Below the pieces are notes generated by a model, which had not been told where the DNA came from, did not search any database, and was given only the letters and a program-made list of their open reading frames with translations. Shown here piece after piece: positions 1 through 5,952 of a stretch of DNA of 15,296 nucleotides (the first letter of the stretch is position 1; each line of letters starts with the position of its first letter). A program made the position numbers and the translations under genes. Source of the DNA: Actinospica sp035712985 (GTDB lineage Bacteria > Actinomycetota > Actinomycetes > Streptomycetales > Catenulisporaceae). The DNA lies in contig DASTAE010000297.1 of the NCBI GenBank assembly GCA_035712985.1, positions 1 through 15,296 on the forward strand, written 5' to 3'.

Positions 1-226
1 GGGTGAGCCAGCCGCCCAGCACGCCGTGCTTGATCTGGAGCACCCGGTCCTCTGCGTCGAGCAGCACTATCCCGGCCGTGACGTGCGCCGGATAGCGCCG
101 CCGCGAAGTGAAGTCGAAACCCTTCGCGAGCGTCTCGAGAACCGGCGCGAGCGCGGACCCCTCGGAGGGGTACCGGTCGATATAACCGCGCACCGTGGTC
201 TCGATGTGCTCCAACGCGATCGTCAT
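1..226 (-). CDS. Nudix hydrolase, N-terminal part (cut by the left edge)
   Basis: The visible 75 residues begin MTIALEHIET and end GGWLT exactly at the window edge; the next codon begins with C, as expected for the proline of a Nudix PGGH motif. The stretch HVTAGIVLLD (48-57) followed by RVLQIKHG and GGWLT is the usual first strand and entry to the Nudix box in actinobacterial Nudix proteins with a short helical N-terminal extension. Members hydrolyse nucleoside diphosphates linked to another moiety; the substrate cannot be told. The Nudix box itself (GX5EX7REUXEEXGU) lies outside the window, so the catalytic glutamates are unseen. The start at 226 is chosen because GGGACGAGG lies just upstream; in-frame ATGs at 265 and 259 lack a ribosome binding site. 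It lies 112 bp downstream of the RIO kinase gene on the same strand and could be read from it or from its own promoter. Confidence 0.8.
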   Translation of the reverse strand, partial: MTIALEHIETTVRGYIDRYPSEGSALAPVLETLAKGFDFTSRRRYPAHVTAGIVLLDAEDRVLQIKHGVLGGWLT

Positions 227-338
227 CTTCGCCTCGTCCCTGCTTGAAGAAGCGGGCATGCCCATGCCGTCACAGCTTACGGTCTGATGCGGCGTCATGC
301 CTGGTTCCGCCGGGTGTTCGCCACGCCGCCCGCCCCCG

Positions 339-1400
339 CTAGCCGAGCCGCGCCTCGTAGCGCAGCTCGGCCAGCAGTTCGGCCCCGTGCCGGTCCGCGT
401 CCGGCAGCCCGCGCGCGGCGAACCACGAGGTCACATTGGCGATGTCCCGGGAGAGGTAGTCGCCGCGGTGCGGGTTGGCGGCCAGGTCCACGATCTGCGG
501 CAGGTCGATCAGGACCAGCCGGCCGTGGTGCACCAGGATGTTGTAGGCGGACAGGTCGCCGTGCGTGTACCCGGCCCGCGCCACGTAGCCGAGGGCGGCG
601 TGCAGCTGTCCCCACAGGTCGGCGAGCTCCTCGGGCTCCGGCCGCAGCGCGGCGAGGCGGGGCGCGGCGGCCCCGTCCGGATCCCCGATGAACTCGATCA
701 GCAGCTCCGTGCCGACCCGCTGCACCGGATAGGGCACCGGAGCGCCCGCGGCCCACAGCGTGGCCAGCGCCGCGAACTCGGCCACGGCCCACTGCTCGGC
801 GATGACCTTGAGCCCGAAGCGGGTCCGGTTCGCCACCGCGCGGTCGAGCCGCGACTCCCGGGTGCGCCGTCCGTCCAGGTAGCCCGCGTCCCGGTGGAAG
901 TTGCGGTGGTCGTTGCCGCGGTAGATCTTCTCGGCGAGCAGGCAGCTCGCCAGCGGCGGCTCCTCGTCGAACTCGCCGGGAATCCAGCGTTCGACCAGGT
1001 GGACGTCCGCCTCCTTGCCGGTCTTCACGACCCCGAGCCGGCTGTCCACGGCTCCGTCCGCGATGACCAGCCAGTCGGGCCGCGGCTCGGGCCCGAGCTC
1101 GCCCTCGCCCCAGGTGGACCAGCGGTCCGCGCCCGGCGGGAGCGTCGGCTCGTAGATCTTGTCCTCGCGCCCGGCGGCGAGCCGCTCCCGCTCGCGGTCG
1201 GTGAGCCGGCCCCGGCGGAGCACTTTGCGCTCCGCCTTCTGCTCCTGCTCGCTGAGGATGCTGCGCCCGCGGACCCGCTCGGAGTCGAGGTAGTCGTCCG
1301 CGAGGTATTCGTCGTACTTCTCGTAGAGGTCGTCGGTGTCGACGTCCGGCTCAGCGGAGGCGTCGAGGGGGGAAAGGTCCGAACTGTCGTGCGAGGTCAC
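339..1400 (-). CDS. RIO-type serine/threonine protein kinase (RIO1-like)
   Basis: 353 aa with a GTG start; AAGGA lies 9 nt upstream. The first 100 residues are charged and probably flexible, with an acidic YEKYDEYLADDYLDSE segment. The kinase core shows KTGKEADV (126-133) as the nucleotide-binding loop, AEKIYR with likely ATP-binding K158, HGDLSAYNILV (280-290) as catalytic loop with D282 and N287, and VLIDLPQ (296-302) with metal-binding D299. HGDLSxYN and IDxPQ are hallmarks of RIO kinases rather than Hanks-type kinases. All key residues are present. In eukaryotes and archaea RIO proteins act in small-subunit ribosome maturation; the role of bacterial members is not established and none is claimed here. 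No membrane segment or sensor domain is visible, so it is probably cytoplasmic. It is followed on the same strand by the Nudix gene. Confidence 0.9.
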   Translation of the reverse strand: MTSHDSSDLSPLDASAEPDVDTDDLYEKYDEYLADDYLDSERVRGRSILSEQEQKAERKVLRRGRLTDRERERLAAGREDKIYEPTLPPGADRWSTWGEGELGPEPRPDWLVIADGAVDSRLGVVKTGKEADVHLVERWIPGEFDEEPPLASCLLAEKIYRGNDHRNFHRDAGYLDGRRTRESRLDRAVANRTRFGLKVIAEQWAVAEFAALATLWAAGAPVPYPVQRVGTELLIEFIGDPDGAAAPRLAALRPEPEELADLWGQLHAALGYVARAGYTHGDLSAYNILVHHGRLVLIDLPQIVDLAANPHRGDYLSRDIANVTSWFAARGLPDADRHGAELLAELRYEARLG

Positions 1401-1568
1401 CGGAGTGAGTCCTTACGTGAGATCCAAGGGAGACGTGAAGCGGCCTGGTGACCGCGGCCTGCTCGGCCATGGCGCACCTCCTTGGATCCGGGACTGTCCC
1501 CTCGACAGTCGTCGCCCCCGTAGTGTCCAGAACCCGCCCCGCCCCCGGCAACCGGTTTTCTTATCGGT

Positions 1569-1599
1569 TTGCGGACCCACCCCCTGGACCATGTACACT
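1569..1599 (+). promoter_or_regulatory. Candidate promoter of the tRNA-Arg gene
   Basis: TTGCGG (1569-1574) and TACACT (1594-1599) are separated by 19 bp, and the -10 element lies about 45 bp before the mature tRNA. TACACT is a good match to the actinomycete -10 consensus, while the spacer is one or two bases longer than ideal. The surrounding 1401-1643 interval holds no convincing gene; it also must contain the promoter of the divergent RIO kinase, which I could not locate. Confidence 0.4.
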
Positions 1600-1643
1600 C
1601 GACCAGTCGGCAACCGCGGGCCAAGGTCCGGGGCGGTCACACT

Positions 1644-1716
1644 GCGCCCGTAGCTCAACGGATAGAGCATTTGACTACGGATCAAAAGGTTAGGGGTTCG
1701 AATCCCTTCGGGCGCA
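1644..1716 (+). tRNA. tRNA-Arg (anticodon ACG)
   Basis: A 73-nt cloverleaf can be folded by eye. The acceptor stem is GCGCCCG (1644-1650) with CGGGCGC (1709-1715), followed by discriminator A. The anticodon stem is TTTGA/TCAAA around the 7-base loop CTACGGA, putting ACG at 1677-1679. The T arm is AGGGG TTCGAAT CCCTT with one G-U pair. CCA is not encoded. ACG is read as ICG after A34 deamination and decodes the CGU/CGC/CGA arginine codons. It is a single gene, not part of a tRNA array. Confidence 0.97.
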
Positions 1717-1738
1717 CTCAAGCAAGACGAACAGCGCA

Positions 1739-1775
1739 GGTCAGATGGGTTGTCCCAACCCATCTGGCCTTTTTT
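1739..1775 (+). terminator. Intrinsic terminator of the tRNA gene
   Basis: A 14-bp stem (1739-1752 with 1756-1769, one G-U pair) closes a TCC loop and is followed by six Ts. The perfect inner part is CAGATGGGTTG with CAACCCATCTG. It begins 22 nt after the tRNA 3' end and is the only textbook rho-independent terminator seen in the window. It separates tRNA transcription from the methyltransferase gene. Confidence 0.93.
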
Positions 1776-1829
1776 GTTCTACCATGGTGAACGTTGTCTA
1801 ACGATGAGTCAGGAAACCGTGGGGTGACC

Positions 1830-2684
1830 ATGTCCGAGACCGCGCAGAGCCTCTCGCCGAGCCAGGTGCCGGTGGGGATCGATCCGAACCGGCCGAGCAT
1901 CGCGCGGGTGTACGACGGGTTCCTCGGCGGCAAGGACCACTACGCGGTGGACCGGATGGTGATGGCGAAGGTGCTGGACGCGGTGCCGGAGGCGGCCGAC
2001 ATCGCGCGCGGCAACCGCGGCTTCCTGAACCGCGCCTGCCGGTTCCTGGCCCTGCAGACCGGGATCGAGCAGTACCTCGACTGCGGCTCCGGGCTGCCGA
2101 CGGCGGAGAACACGCACCAGATCGTGCACCGCGTCCGGCCGGAGGCGCAGGTCGTCTACGTGGACAACGACCCGGTGGTGCTCGCGCACGGGCGCGCGCT
2201 GCTGGAGGACGAGGAATACACGCACATGATCGAGGCCGACATCTTCAAGCCCGAGAAGGTGCTCGAGCACCCGGTCGTGGAGAGGAACCTCGACTTCTCC
2301 GAGCCGGTCGTGCTGCTGCACGTCGGCACGCTGCACCACCTGGTCGGGGACGCCGGACCCGCGGTGATGCGCCGGTACATCGACGCGCTCGCGCCCGGCT
2401 CCTACGTCGTGTTCAGCCACTTCTTCGACCCGGAGGTCCCCGAGCTCACCGAGATCGCCAAGCGCATCGAGGACGTGCTGGTCAAGGGGCCGCTGGGCGC
2501 CGGGGCCTTCCGCACCCGCTCCGAGATCGAGGCGATGCTGCCGGGCCTGGAGCCGGTCCGGGCCAACGGCGAGGGCGACATCGGCCTCGTGCCCTGCGCC
2601 GAGTGGTGGCCGGACGGGCCGATGCTGCGCAACCCTAGCCCCGCCTCCCGCTGCATCGCCGGAATCGTGGCCCGCAAGCCCTGA
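1830..2684 (+). CDS. SAM-dependent methyltransferase, SAV2177/DUF574 family
   Basis: 284 aa from the ATG at 1830. The N-terminal signature PSIARVYDGFLGGKDHYAVD is diagnostic of the actinobacterial S-adenosyl methyltransferase family PF04672. Residues YLDCGSGLPTAENTH form the SAM-binding glycine loop, VVYVDNDPVVLAHG contains the acidic residue that would hold the SAM ribose, and VVLLHVGTLHHL is the following strand. Family members are numerous in filamentous actinomycetes and few have a known substrate, so none is proposed. In-frame TTG (1794) and GTG (1824) starts exist; ATG 1830 follows GGGG closely, and GTG 1824 with AGGA upstream is a real alternative. The gene stands alone behind the tRNA terminator, so it must have its own promoter, which I could not identify with confidence. 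Confidence 0.9.
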   Translation: MSETAQSLSPSQVPVGIDPNRPSIARVYDGFLGGKDHYAVDRMVMAKVLDAVPEAADIARGNRGFLNRACRFLALQTGIEQYLDCGSGLPTAENTHQIVHRVRPEAQVVYVDNDPVVLAHGRALLEDEEYTHMIEADIFKPEKVLEHPVVERNLDFSEPVVLLHVGTLHHLVGDAGPAVMRRYIDALAPGSYVVFSHFFDPEVPELTEIAKRIEDVLVKGPLGAGAFRTRSEIEAMLPGLEPVRANGEGDIGLVPCAEWWPDGPMLRNPSPASRCIAGIVARKP

Positions 2685-2711
2685 GGCCGCCGGGCGGAGC
2701 GCGCCTGGACT

Positions 2712-2728
2712 TGAGTACCCGGTACTCA
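2712..2728. promoter_or_regulatory. 17-bp palindrome, possible operator upstream of the propeller gene
   Basis: TGAGTACC-C-GGTACTCA has perfect 8-bp arms around one central base. It lies 28 bp after the methyltransferase stop and 71 bp before the next start. Size and symmetry suit a dimeric repressor such as a TetR-family protein. As RNA it could fold with a CCG loop, but no T tract follows, so a terminator is less likely. No regulator gene is adjacent. Confidence 0.45.
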
Positions 2729-2798
2729 CGACAGCCCCCTGATTCACTGACACCATCGTGGCGGGTGAACGCGCCCGGTGTGTCGGGAGGGGAATCAG

Positions 2799-3764
2799 AT
2801 GGTGCGCAGGAGAGCAGCAGTCGTCGTCGCCGCCGCGGTCGCGTTCAGCGCGGGCACCGAGACCGGCGCCGACGCGTCCGTACCGCATCCGGTGCCGTGG
2901 ACGGAGCAGACGGTCTTCGCGCTCGGTCTGCAGCACGACTACGTGGCCGAGTGGATGGGGTCGTCCGCGGGCTGGACCGTCATCGGCGGCCCGGCGAGCA
3001 AGATCTACGCCGGTTCCGCAGGCGTCTTCGCCACGAATCCGTCCAGCGGTGACATCTTCGAGTACGACGGGACGCCCGGCGACTGGACGCTGATCGGCGG
3101 CCCCGGCGCGCAGTTCGCCGAGGGCGGCGGCCACCTCTACGGCATCGGGCCGAACGGCGACTACGTGGCCGAGTGGAACGGGACCGGCCAGAGCTGGACC
3201 GTGATCGGCGGCGCCGCGGCGCATATCTACGCGGGCCCCGACGGCCTCGTCGCCACGGCCCCGGCCGGTTCGAACGGCGACATCTGGCACTACAACGGCA
3301 CTCCGGGCAACTGGACCGACATCGGCGGCCCGGAGGGCTCGGACCCCGAGGACATCGCCGTCGGGGCCGGCGCCGTCTACCGCATCGACCCGCCGAACGC
3401 CGCGGGCGCCACCCTCGTCGACGAGTGGACCGGCGGCACCACGTGGACGACGCTCATGACCGCGAGCAGCAGTGACCGCCTCAGCGGTCTGATCGCCGGT
3501 GACGACGGCGTCTACCTCTGCGACTACACCCCCACCGTCGGCGAGTACCTCGCCTACCAGGGCGCTCCGAACCTCTGGTCGCAGATCAGCACTTTCGAGG
3601 GCGACGAGGTCGGCGTGCTGCCCGAGGTGGAGAGCACCACGCATCTGTACGCGGTCGACCTCGACAAGGACGTGATCTTCTTCGGCGTCGAGCTCTACTC
3701 CGGCAGCGGCGACACCTGGACCCAGATCGGCGGCCAGACCGCAGGCCTCGCGTCCGGGGACTGA
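2799..3764 (+). CDS. Secreted protein of seven W-repeats, probable seven-bladed beta-propeller
   Basis: 321 aa from the ATG at 2799, which has GGGAGGGGA just upstream; a GTG at 2778 is less likely. Residues 1-27 look like a Sec signal peptide (MVRRR, hydrophobic stretch, probable cleavage after GADA). The mature part has seven tryptophan landmarks, at residues 59, 96, 133, 172, 216, 260 and 307, most in a W-T-x-I-G-G-P setting and 37 to 47 residues apart. Each unit also has a D-Y/I-x-x-E/H-W/Y-N/D-G strand (for example DYVAEWNGTG). This spacing suits one blade per unit, closed by the last WTQIGG. Similar W/GG repeats occur in tachylectin-like carbohydrate-binding propellers, but no enzyme motif is visible and the ligand is unknown. 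The gene ends four bases before the chitinase operators, so a role in chitin or GlcNAc binding is possible but unproven. Confidence 0.8.
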   Translation: MVRRRAAVVVAAAVAFSAGTETGADASVPHPVPWTEQTVFALGLQHDYVAEWMGSSAGWTVIGGPASKIYAGSAGVFATNPSSGDIFEYDGTPGDWTLIGGPGAQFAEGGGHLYGIGPNGDYVAEWNGTGQSWTVIGGAAAHIYAGPDGLVATAPAGSNGDIWHYNGTPGNWTDIGGPEGSDPEDIAVGAGAVYRIDPPNAAGATLVDEWTGGTTWTTLMTASSSDRLSGLIAGDDGVYLCDYTPTVGEYLAYQGAPNLWSQISTFEGDEVGVLPEVESTTHLYAVDLDKDVIFFGVELYSGSGDTWTQIGGQTAGLASGD

Positions 3765-3768
3765 GCAA

Positions 3769-3784
3769 TCTGGTGTAGACCAAT
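3769..3784. promoter_or_regulatory. DasR-like operator (dre), upstream copy
   Basis: TCTGGTGTAGACCAAT matches the dre consensus A(C/G)TGGTCTAGACCA(C/G)T at 13 of 16 positions by eye. Its centre is 33 bp, about three helical turns, from that of the second site. Known chitinase promoters of streptomycetes carry such paired 12-bp repeats. Confidence 0.7.
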
Positions 3785-3798
3785 TTGACCCAGACCCC

Positions 3799-3828
3799 TT
3801 GACTGGTCTGGACCACTGCCGCTAAGTG
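3799..3828 (+). promoter_or_regulatory. Chitinase promoter
   Basis: TTGACT (3799-3804) and TAAGTG (3823-3828) are 18 bp apart, ending 41 bp before the chitinase start. The -35 box shares three bases with the downstream dre site, so a bound DasR would block RNA polymerase. The -10 match is modest. This layout is like that described for actinomycete chitinase promoters. Confidence 0.55.
3802..3817. promoter_or_regulatory. DasR-like operator (dre), promoter-proximal copy
   Basis: ACTGGTCTGGACCACT differs from the consensus ACTGGTCTAGACCACT at one base. DasR is a GntR-family repressor released by amino-sugar phosphates, which ties the chitinase to GlcNAc supply. dasR itself is not in this window. 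Confidence 0.85.
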
Positions 3829-3869
3829 TGAGGGTGCAGCTCCACACCTCACCCACCAAGGAGTGGCAG

Positions 3870-4988
3870 ATGACCCACACCCCCGCGACGACGCGGGCCC
3901 GATGGCTCGTGCTGGTCGCGCTTCTTCTCGGTATGTTCGGGCTGACGACGCTCGCCATGCCTCTCACGTCGGCCGACGCGGCGGTCACCAGCGCCGCGTC
4001 CAGTTGCAGCAGCTATCCGACCTGGGTCGCCGGGCAGTACTACGCGGTCGGCGCGATCGTCGAGTACCCGGCGAACGGTCAGTACTACATCGCGACGAAT
4101 GCGAATCCGGGGTACGACCCGACGATCAGTACCTGGTACTGGTCGCCGTACTCCTGCAGCAGTTCCGGAGGCTCGGGCGGCAGCGGCGATTGCAGCAGCT
4201 ATCCGACCTGGGTCGCAGGTCAGTACTACAACGTCGGTGCGATCGTCGAGTACCCGGCCAATGGTCAGTACTACATCGCGACGAATGCGAATCCGGGGTA
4301 CGACCCGACGATCAGTACCTGGTACTGGTCGCCGTACTCCTGCAGCAGTTCCGGAGGCTCGGGCGGCGGGTCGTCCGGCGGGTTCGTGGTGAGCGAGGCG
4401 CAGTTCGACCAGATGTTCCCGAACCGGAACTCCTTCTACACGTACTCCGGCCTGGTCACCGCGCTCAGCTCGTACCCAGGCTTCGCCACGACCGGTAGCT
4501 CGGACACGCAGAAGCAGGAGGCGGCCGCGTTCCTCGCGAACGTCGACCACGAGACCGGCGGACTGGTCTACATCAACGAGATCGACCAGTCGGGCGACTA
4601 CTGCGCCAGCGAGTCCTACGGCTGCCCGGCCGGCACGTACGCGTACTACGGCCGCGGTCCGCTGCAGATCAGCTGGAACTTCAACTACGAGGCGGCGGGC
4701 AACGCGCTCGGCGTCGACCTGCTCGACAACCCCAACCTCGTCTCCACCGACGCGGCCGTCTCCTGGGAGACCGCGCTCTGGTACTGGATGACCCAGAACG
4801 GCCCCGGCAGCATGACCGCGCACAACGCGATGGTCAACGGCGCCGGGTTCGGCCAGACCATCTGGGCCATCAACGGCAGTGTGGAGTGCAACGGCGGGAA
4901 CACCTCCGAGATGCAGGACCGCGTCAACGACTACGAGTCCTTCACCTCGATCCTCGGCGTTTCGCCGGGCGGCAACCTCACCTGCTGA
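3870..4988 (+). CDS. Secreted GH19 chitinase with two tandem chitin-binding modules
   Basis: 372 aa; the ATG at 3870 has AAGGAG six bases upstream. Residues 1-37 form a signal peptide (RAR, hydrophobic core, cleavage near SADA). Two CBM5/12-type modules (46-96 and 108-158) each run from CSSYPTWVAG to STWYWSPYSC and differ by a single residue (A59 versus N121); Ser/Gly-rich linkers follow both. The GH19 catalytic domain fills 172-372: HETGG with general acid E228, E237 in YINEID as likely general base, and the signature GRGPLQISWNFNY (261-273). The enzyme should hydrolyse beta-1,4-GlcNAc links in chitin outside the cell, by inversion as known for the family. The arrangement is like ChiC-type streptomycete chitinases but with a doubled binding module. 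Two DasR-like sites precede it. Its last 11 bp overlap the end of the opposing regulator gene. Confidence 0.96.
   Translation: MTHTPATTRARWLVLVALLLGMFGLTTLAMPLTSADAAVTSAASSCSSYPTWVAGQYYAVGAIVEYPANGQYYIATNANPGYDPTISTWYWSPYSCSSSGGSGGSGDCSSYPTWVAGQYYNVGAIVEYPANGQYYIATNANPGYDPTISTWYWSPYSCSSSGGSGGGSSGGFVVSEAQFDQMFPNRNSFYTYSGLVTALSSYPGFATTGSSDTQKQEAAAFLANVDHETGGLVYINEIDQSGDYCASESYGCPAGTYAYYGRGPLQISWNFNYEAAGNALGVDLLDNPNLVSTDAAVSWETALWYWMTQNGPGSMTAHNAMVNGAGFGQTIWAINGSVECNGGNTSEMQDRVNDYESFTSILGVSPGGNLTC
4005..4367 (+). repeat. Tandem direct repeat, period 186 bp, encoding the duplicated chitin-binding module
   Basis: The segment 4005-4181 is repeated at 4191-4367 with an offset of 186 bp (62 codons). 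By eye there are eight mismatches in 177 bp, all within the first 72; the following 105 bp (4077-4181 and 4263-4367) are identical, including synonymous positions and the Ser/Gly linker. Only one amino acid changes. Confidence 0.95.
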
Positions 4989-5847
4989 TTCGGGTGTCGC
5001 GCGGTGCCGCGTCCCACGACGTCAGGATCTTCAGGGCGTCGTGGGACGCGGTCCCCGGCTCAGCGGTCAGCACCATGAGGCGCTGGCCGCTGCCGTCGGG
5101 GCTGTCCCAGGTGTCGCAGTCGAGCGTCAGCTCGCCGACGAGCGGATGACGGTACTGCTTGGTGCCGTAGCCGACGCTGCTGACCTGGTGACTTGCCCAC
5201 CACGTGCGGAAGTCCGGGTCCTGAATCGAGAGTTGGCCGACGAGCGTGGCGAGTTCGGGATCGTCGGCGTCCGGACCGGTCTGCATGCGCAGCGCCGCGA
5301 CCGCGCTGCGGGCGTCGTGGTCCCAGTCCCGGTGCAGGGCGCGCATCACGGGGTGCGTGAACAGAAGCCTGATGTAGTTGCGCTCGCGGGCCGGGATCGC
5401 GGCGAAGTCCAGGTAGAGCGCGGCGGCCCCGTCGTTCCAGGCCAGGACGTCCATGCGGCGGCCGAGGACGATGGCCGGGGTGCCGACGAGCTGGTCGAGC
5501 AGCCGGAGCACGGCCGGGCGCGGCTGCTCCTCGCGGCGTCGGCGGCGCGGTCGGTCGGCGGCCTTGCCGGCCAGTTCGTAGAGGTACGTCTGCTGGTCCT
5601 CGTCGAGGCGCAGCGCCCGGGCCAGGACGGCGAGCACTCCGGCCGAGGGCTGCACGCGGTTCTGCTCGAGGCGCGTGTAGTAGTCGACGCTGATCGCCGC
5701 GAGCCGGGCGACCTCCTCGCGTCGCAGGCCGGCGACCTTCCGATGGCCGACGGGCTCGGGCAGCCCCACGTCGCCCGGGGAGAGTTGGGCGCGGCGGGCC
5801 TTGAGGAACGCGCCGACCTCGTCGGGCCGCGCGGCTGCGGGAGACAT
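4978..5847 (-). CDS. XRE-family regulator with MmyB-like ligand-binding domain
   Basis: 289 aa. The N-terminal helix-turn-helix is clear: LKARRAQLSP, then GLRREEVARLAAISVDYYTRLEQNR, as in the XRE/MmyB regulators common in actinomycetes. Basic linker RPRRRRREEQPR (99-110) leads to the ligand-binding part with DVLAWNDGAAALY (133-145), RNYIRLLF (156-163) and HPLVGELTLDCDTW (234-247), typical of the MmyB-like ligand-binding domain. The ligand is unknown; some homologues are thought to bind fatty-acid-like molecules. The start at 5847 is the first methionine in frame before the HTH; the ribosome binding site is poor. It is divergent from the alpha/beta hydrolase with 105 bp between, the usual layout for a regulator and its target. 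Its stop lies inside the end of the chitinase gene. Confidence 0.92.
   Translation of the reverse strand: MSPAAARPDEVGAFLKARRAQLSPGDVGLPEPVGHRKVAGLRREEVARLAAISVDYYTRLEQNRVQPSAGVLAVLARALRLDEDQQTYLYELAGKAADRPRRRRREEQPRPAVLRLLDQLVGTPAIVLGRRMDVLAWNDGAAALYLDFAAIPARERNYIRLLFTHPVMRALHRDWDHDARSAVAALRMQTGPDADDPELATLVGQLSIQDPDFRTWWASHQVSSVGYGTKQYRHPLVGELTLDCDTWDSPDGSGQRLMVLTAEPGTASHDALKILTSWDAAPRDTRISR
5007..5051. terminator. 15-bp perfect inverted repeat, probable chitinase terminator
   Basis: CCGCGTCCCACGACG (5007-5021) and its exact complement CGTCGTGGGACGCGG (5037-5051) flank a 15-nt loop. The stem begins 18 bp past the chitinase stop and lies inside the 3' end of the regulator coding sequence, where the arms encode ASHDA and SWDAA. 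It has no T tract, but U-less GC-rich hairpins are often proposed as terminators in actinomycetes. An mRNA-stabilising role is the alternative. Confidence 0.55.
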
Positions 5848-5884
5848 GCCCCCATTCTCGGCCGAACGGCGCTCCGGCACAGGG

Positions 5885-5913
5885 GGCAGGATCCTTCCCA
5901 GGCAGAATCCTGC
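5885..5913. promoter_or_regulatory. Tandem operator-like repeats between regulator and hydrolase
   Basis: GGCAGGATCCT (5885-5895) recurs as GGCAGAATCCT (5901-5911) with one mismatch and a 16-bp period. The first contains the palindrome AGGATCCT, and the outer halves also form an inverted repeat GCAGGAT...ATCCTGC. The site lies 38 bp upstream of the regulator start and 40 bp before the hydrolase start, where an autoregulating XRE protein would bind. No clear -35/-10 pair could be assigned on either strand. Confidence 0.5.
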
Positions 5914-5952
5914 GGCTTTTGGCGGCCGTGACCTGGGGCGACGCTGGTCGTC

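Noticed and set aside
254..263. GGGCATGCCC palindrome upstream of the Nudix gene
   Set aside because: Ten bases of symmetry are common by chance in GC-rich DNA, and nothing else there supports an operator.
297..1451. Long reading frames opposite real genes, for example 297-1451 (+), 1809-3644 (-), 3849-4823 (-), 9625-11619 (+), 11841-13382 (-) and 13721-14878 (-)
   Set aside because: They are Arg/Pro/Ala-rich shadows produced by high GC codon use; the opposite strand in each case holds a protein with clear motifs.
1644..1716. tRNA-Arg as an attachment site of an integrated element
   Set aside because: No integrase, excisionase or repeated tRNA 3' end is seen, and a normal terminator and a core-type gene follow.
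1413..1763. Minus-strand 116-aa reading frame containing APEGIRTPNLLIRSQMLYPLSYGR
   Set aside because: It is the reverse complement of the tRNA-Arg read as protein, a well-known false gene in databases.
4005..4367. 186-bp direct repeat as a mobile element or CRISPR-like array
   Set aside because: It keeps frame and encodes a complete chitin-binding module twice; there are no spacers or terminal repeats.
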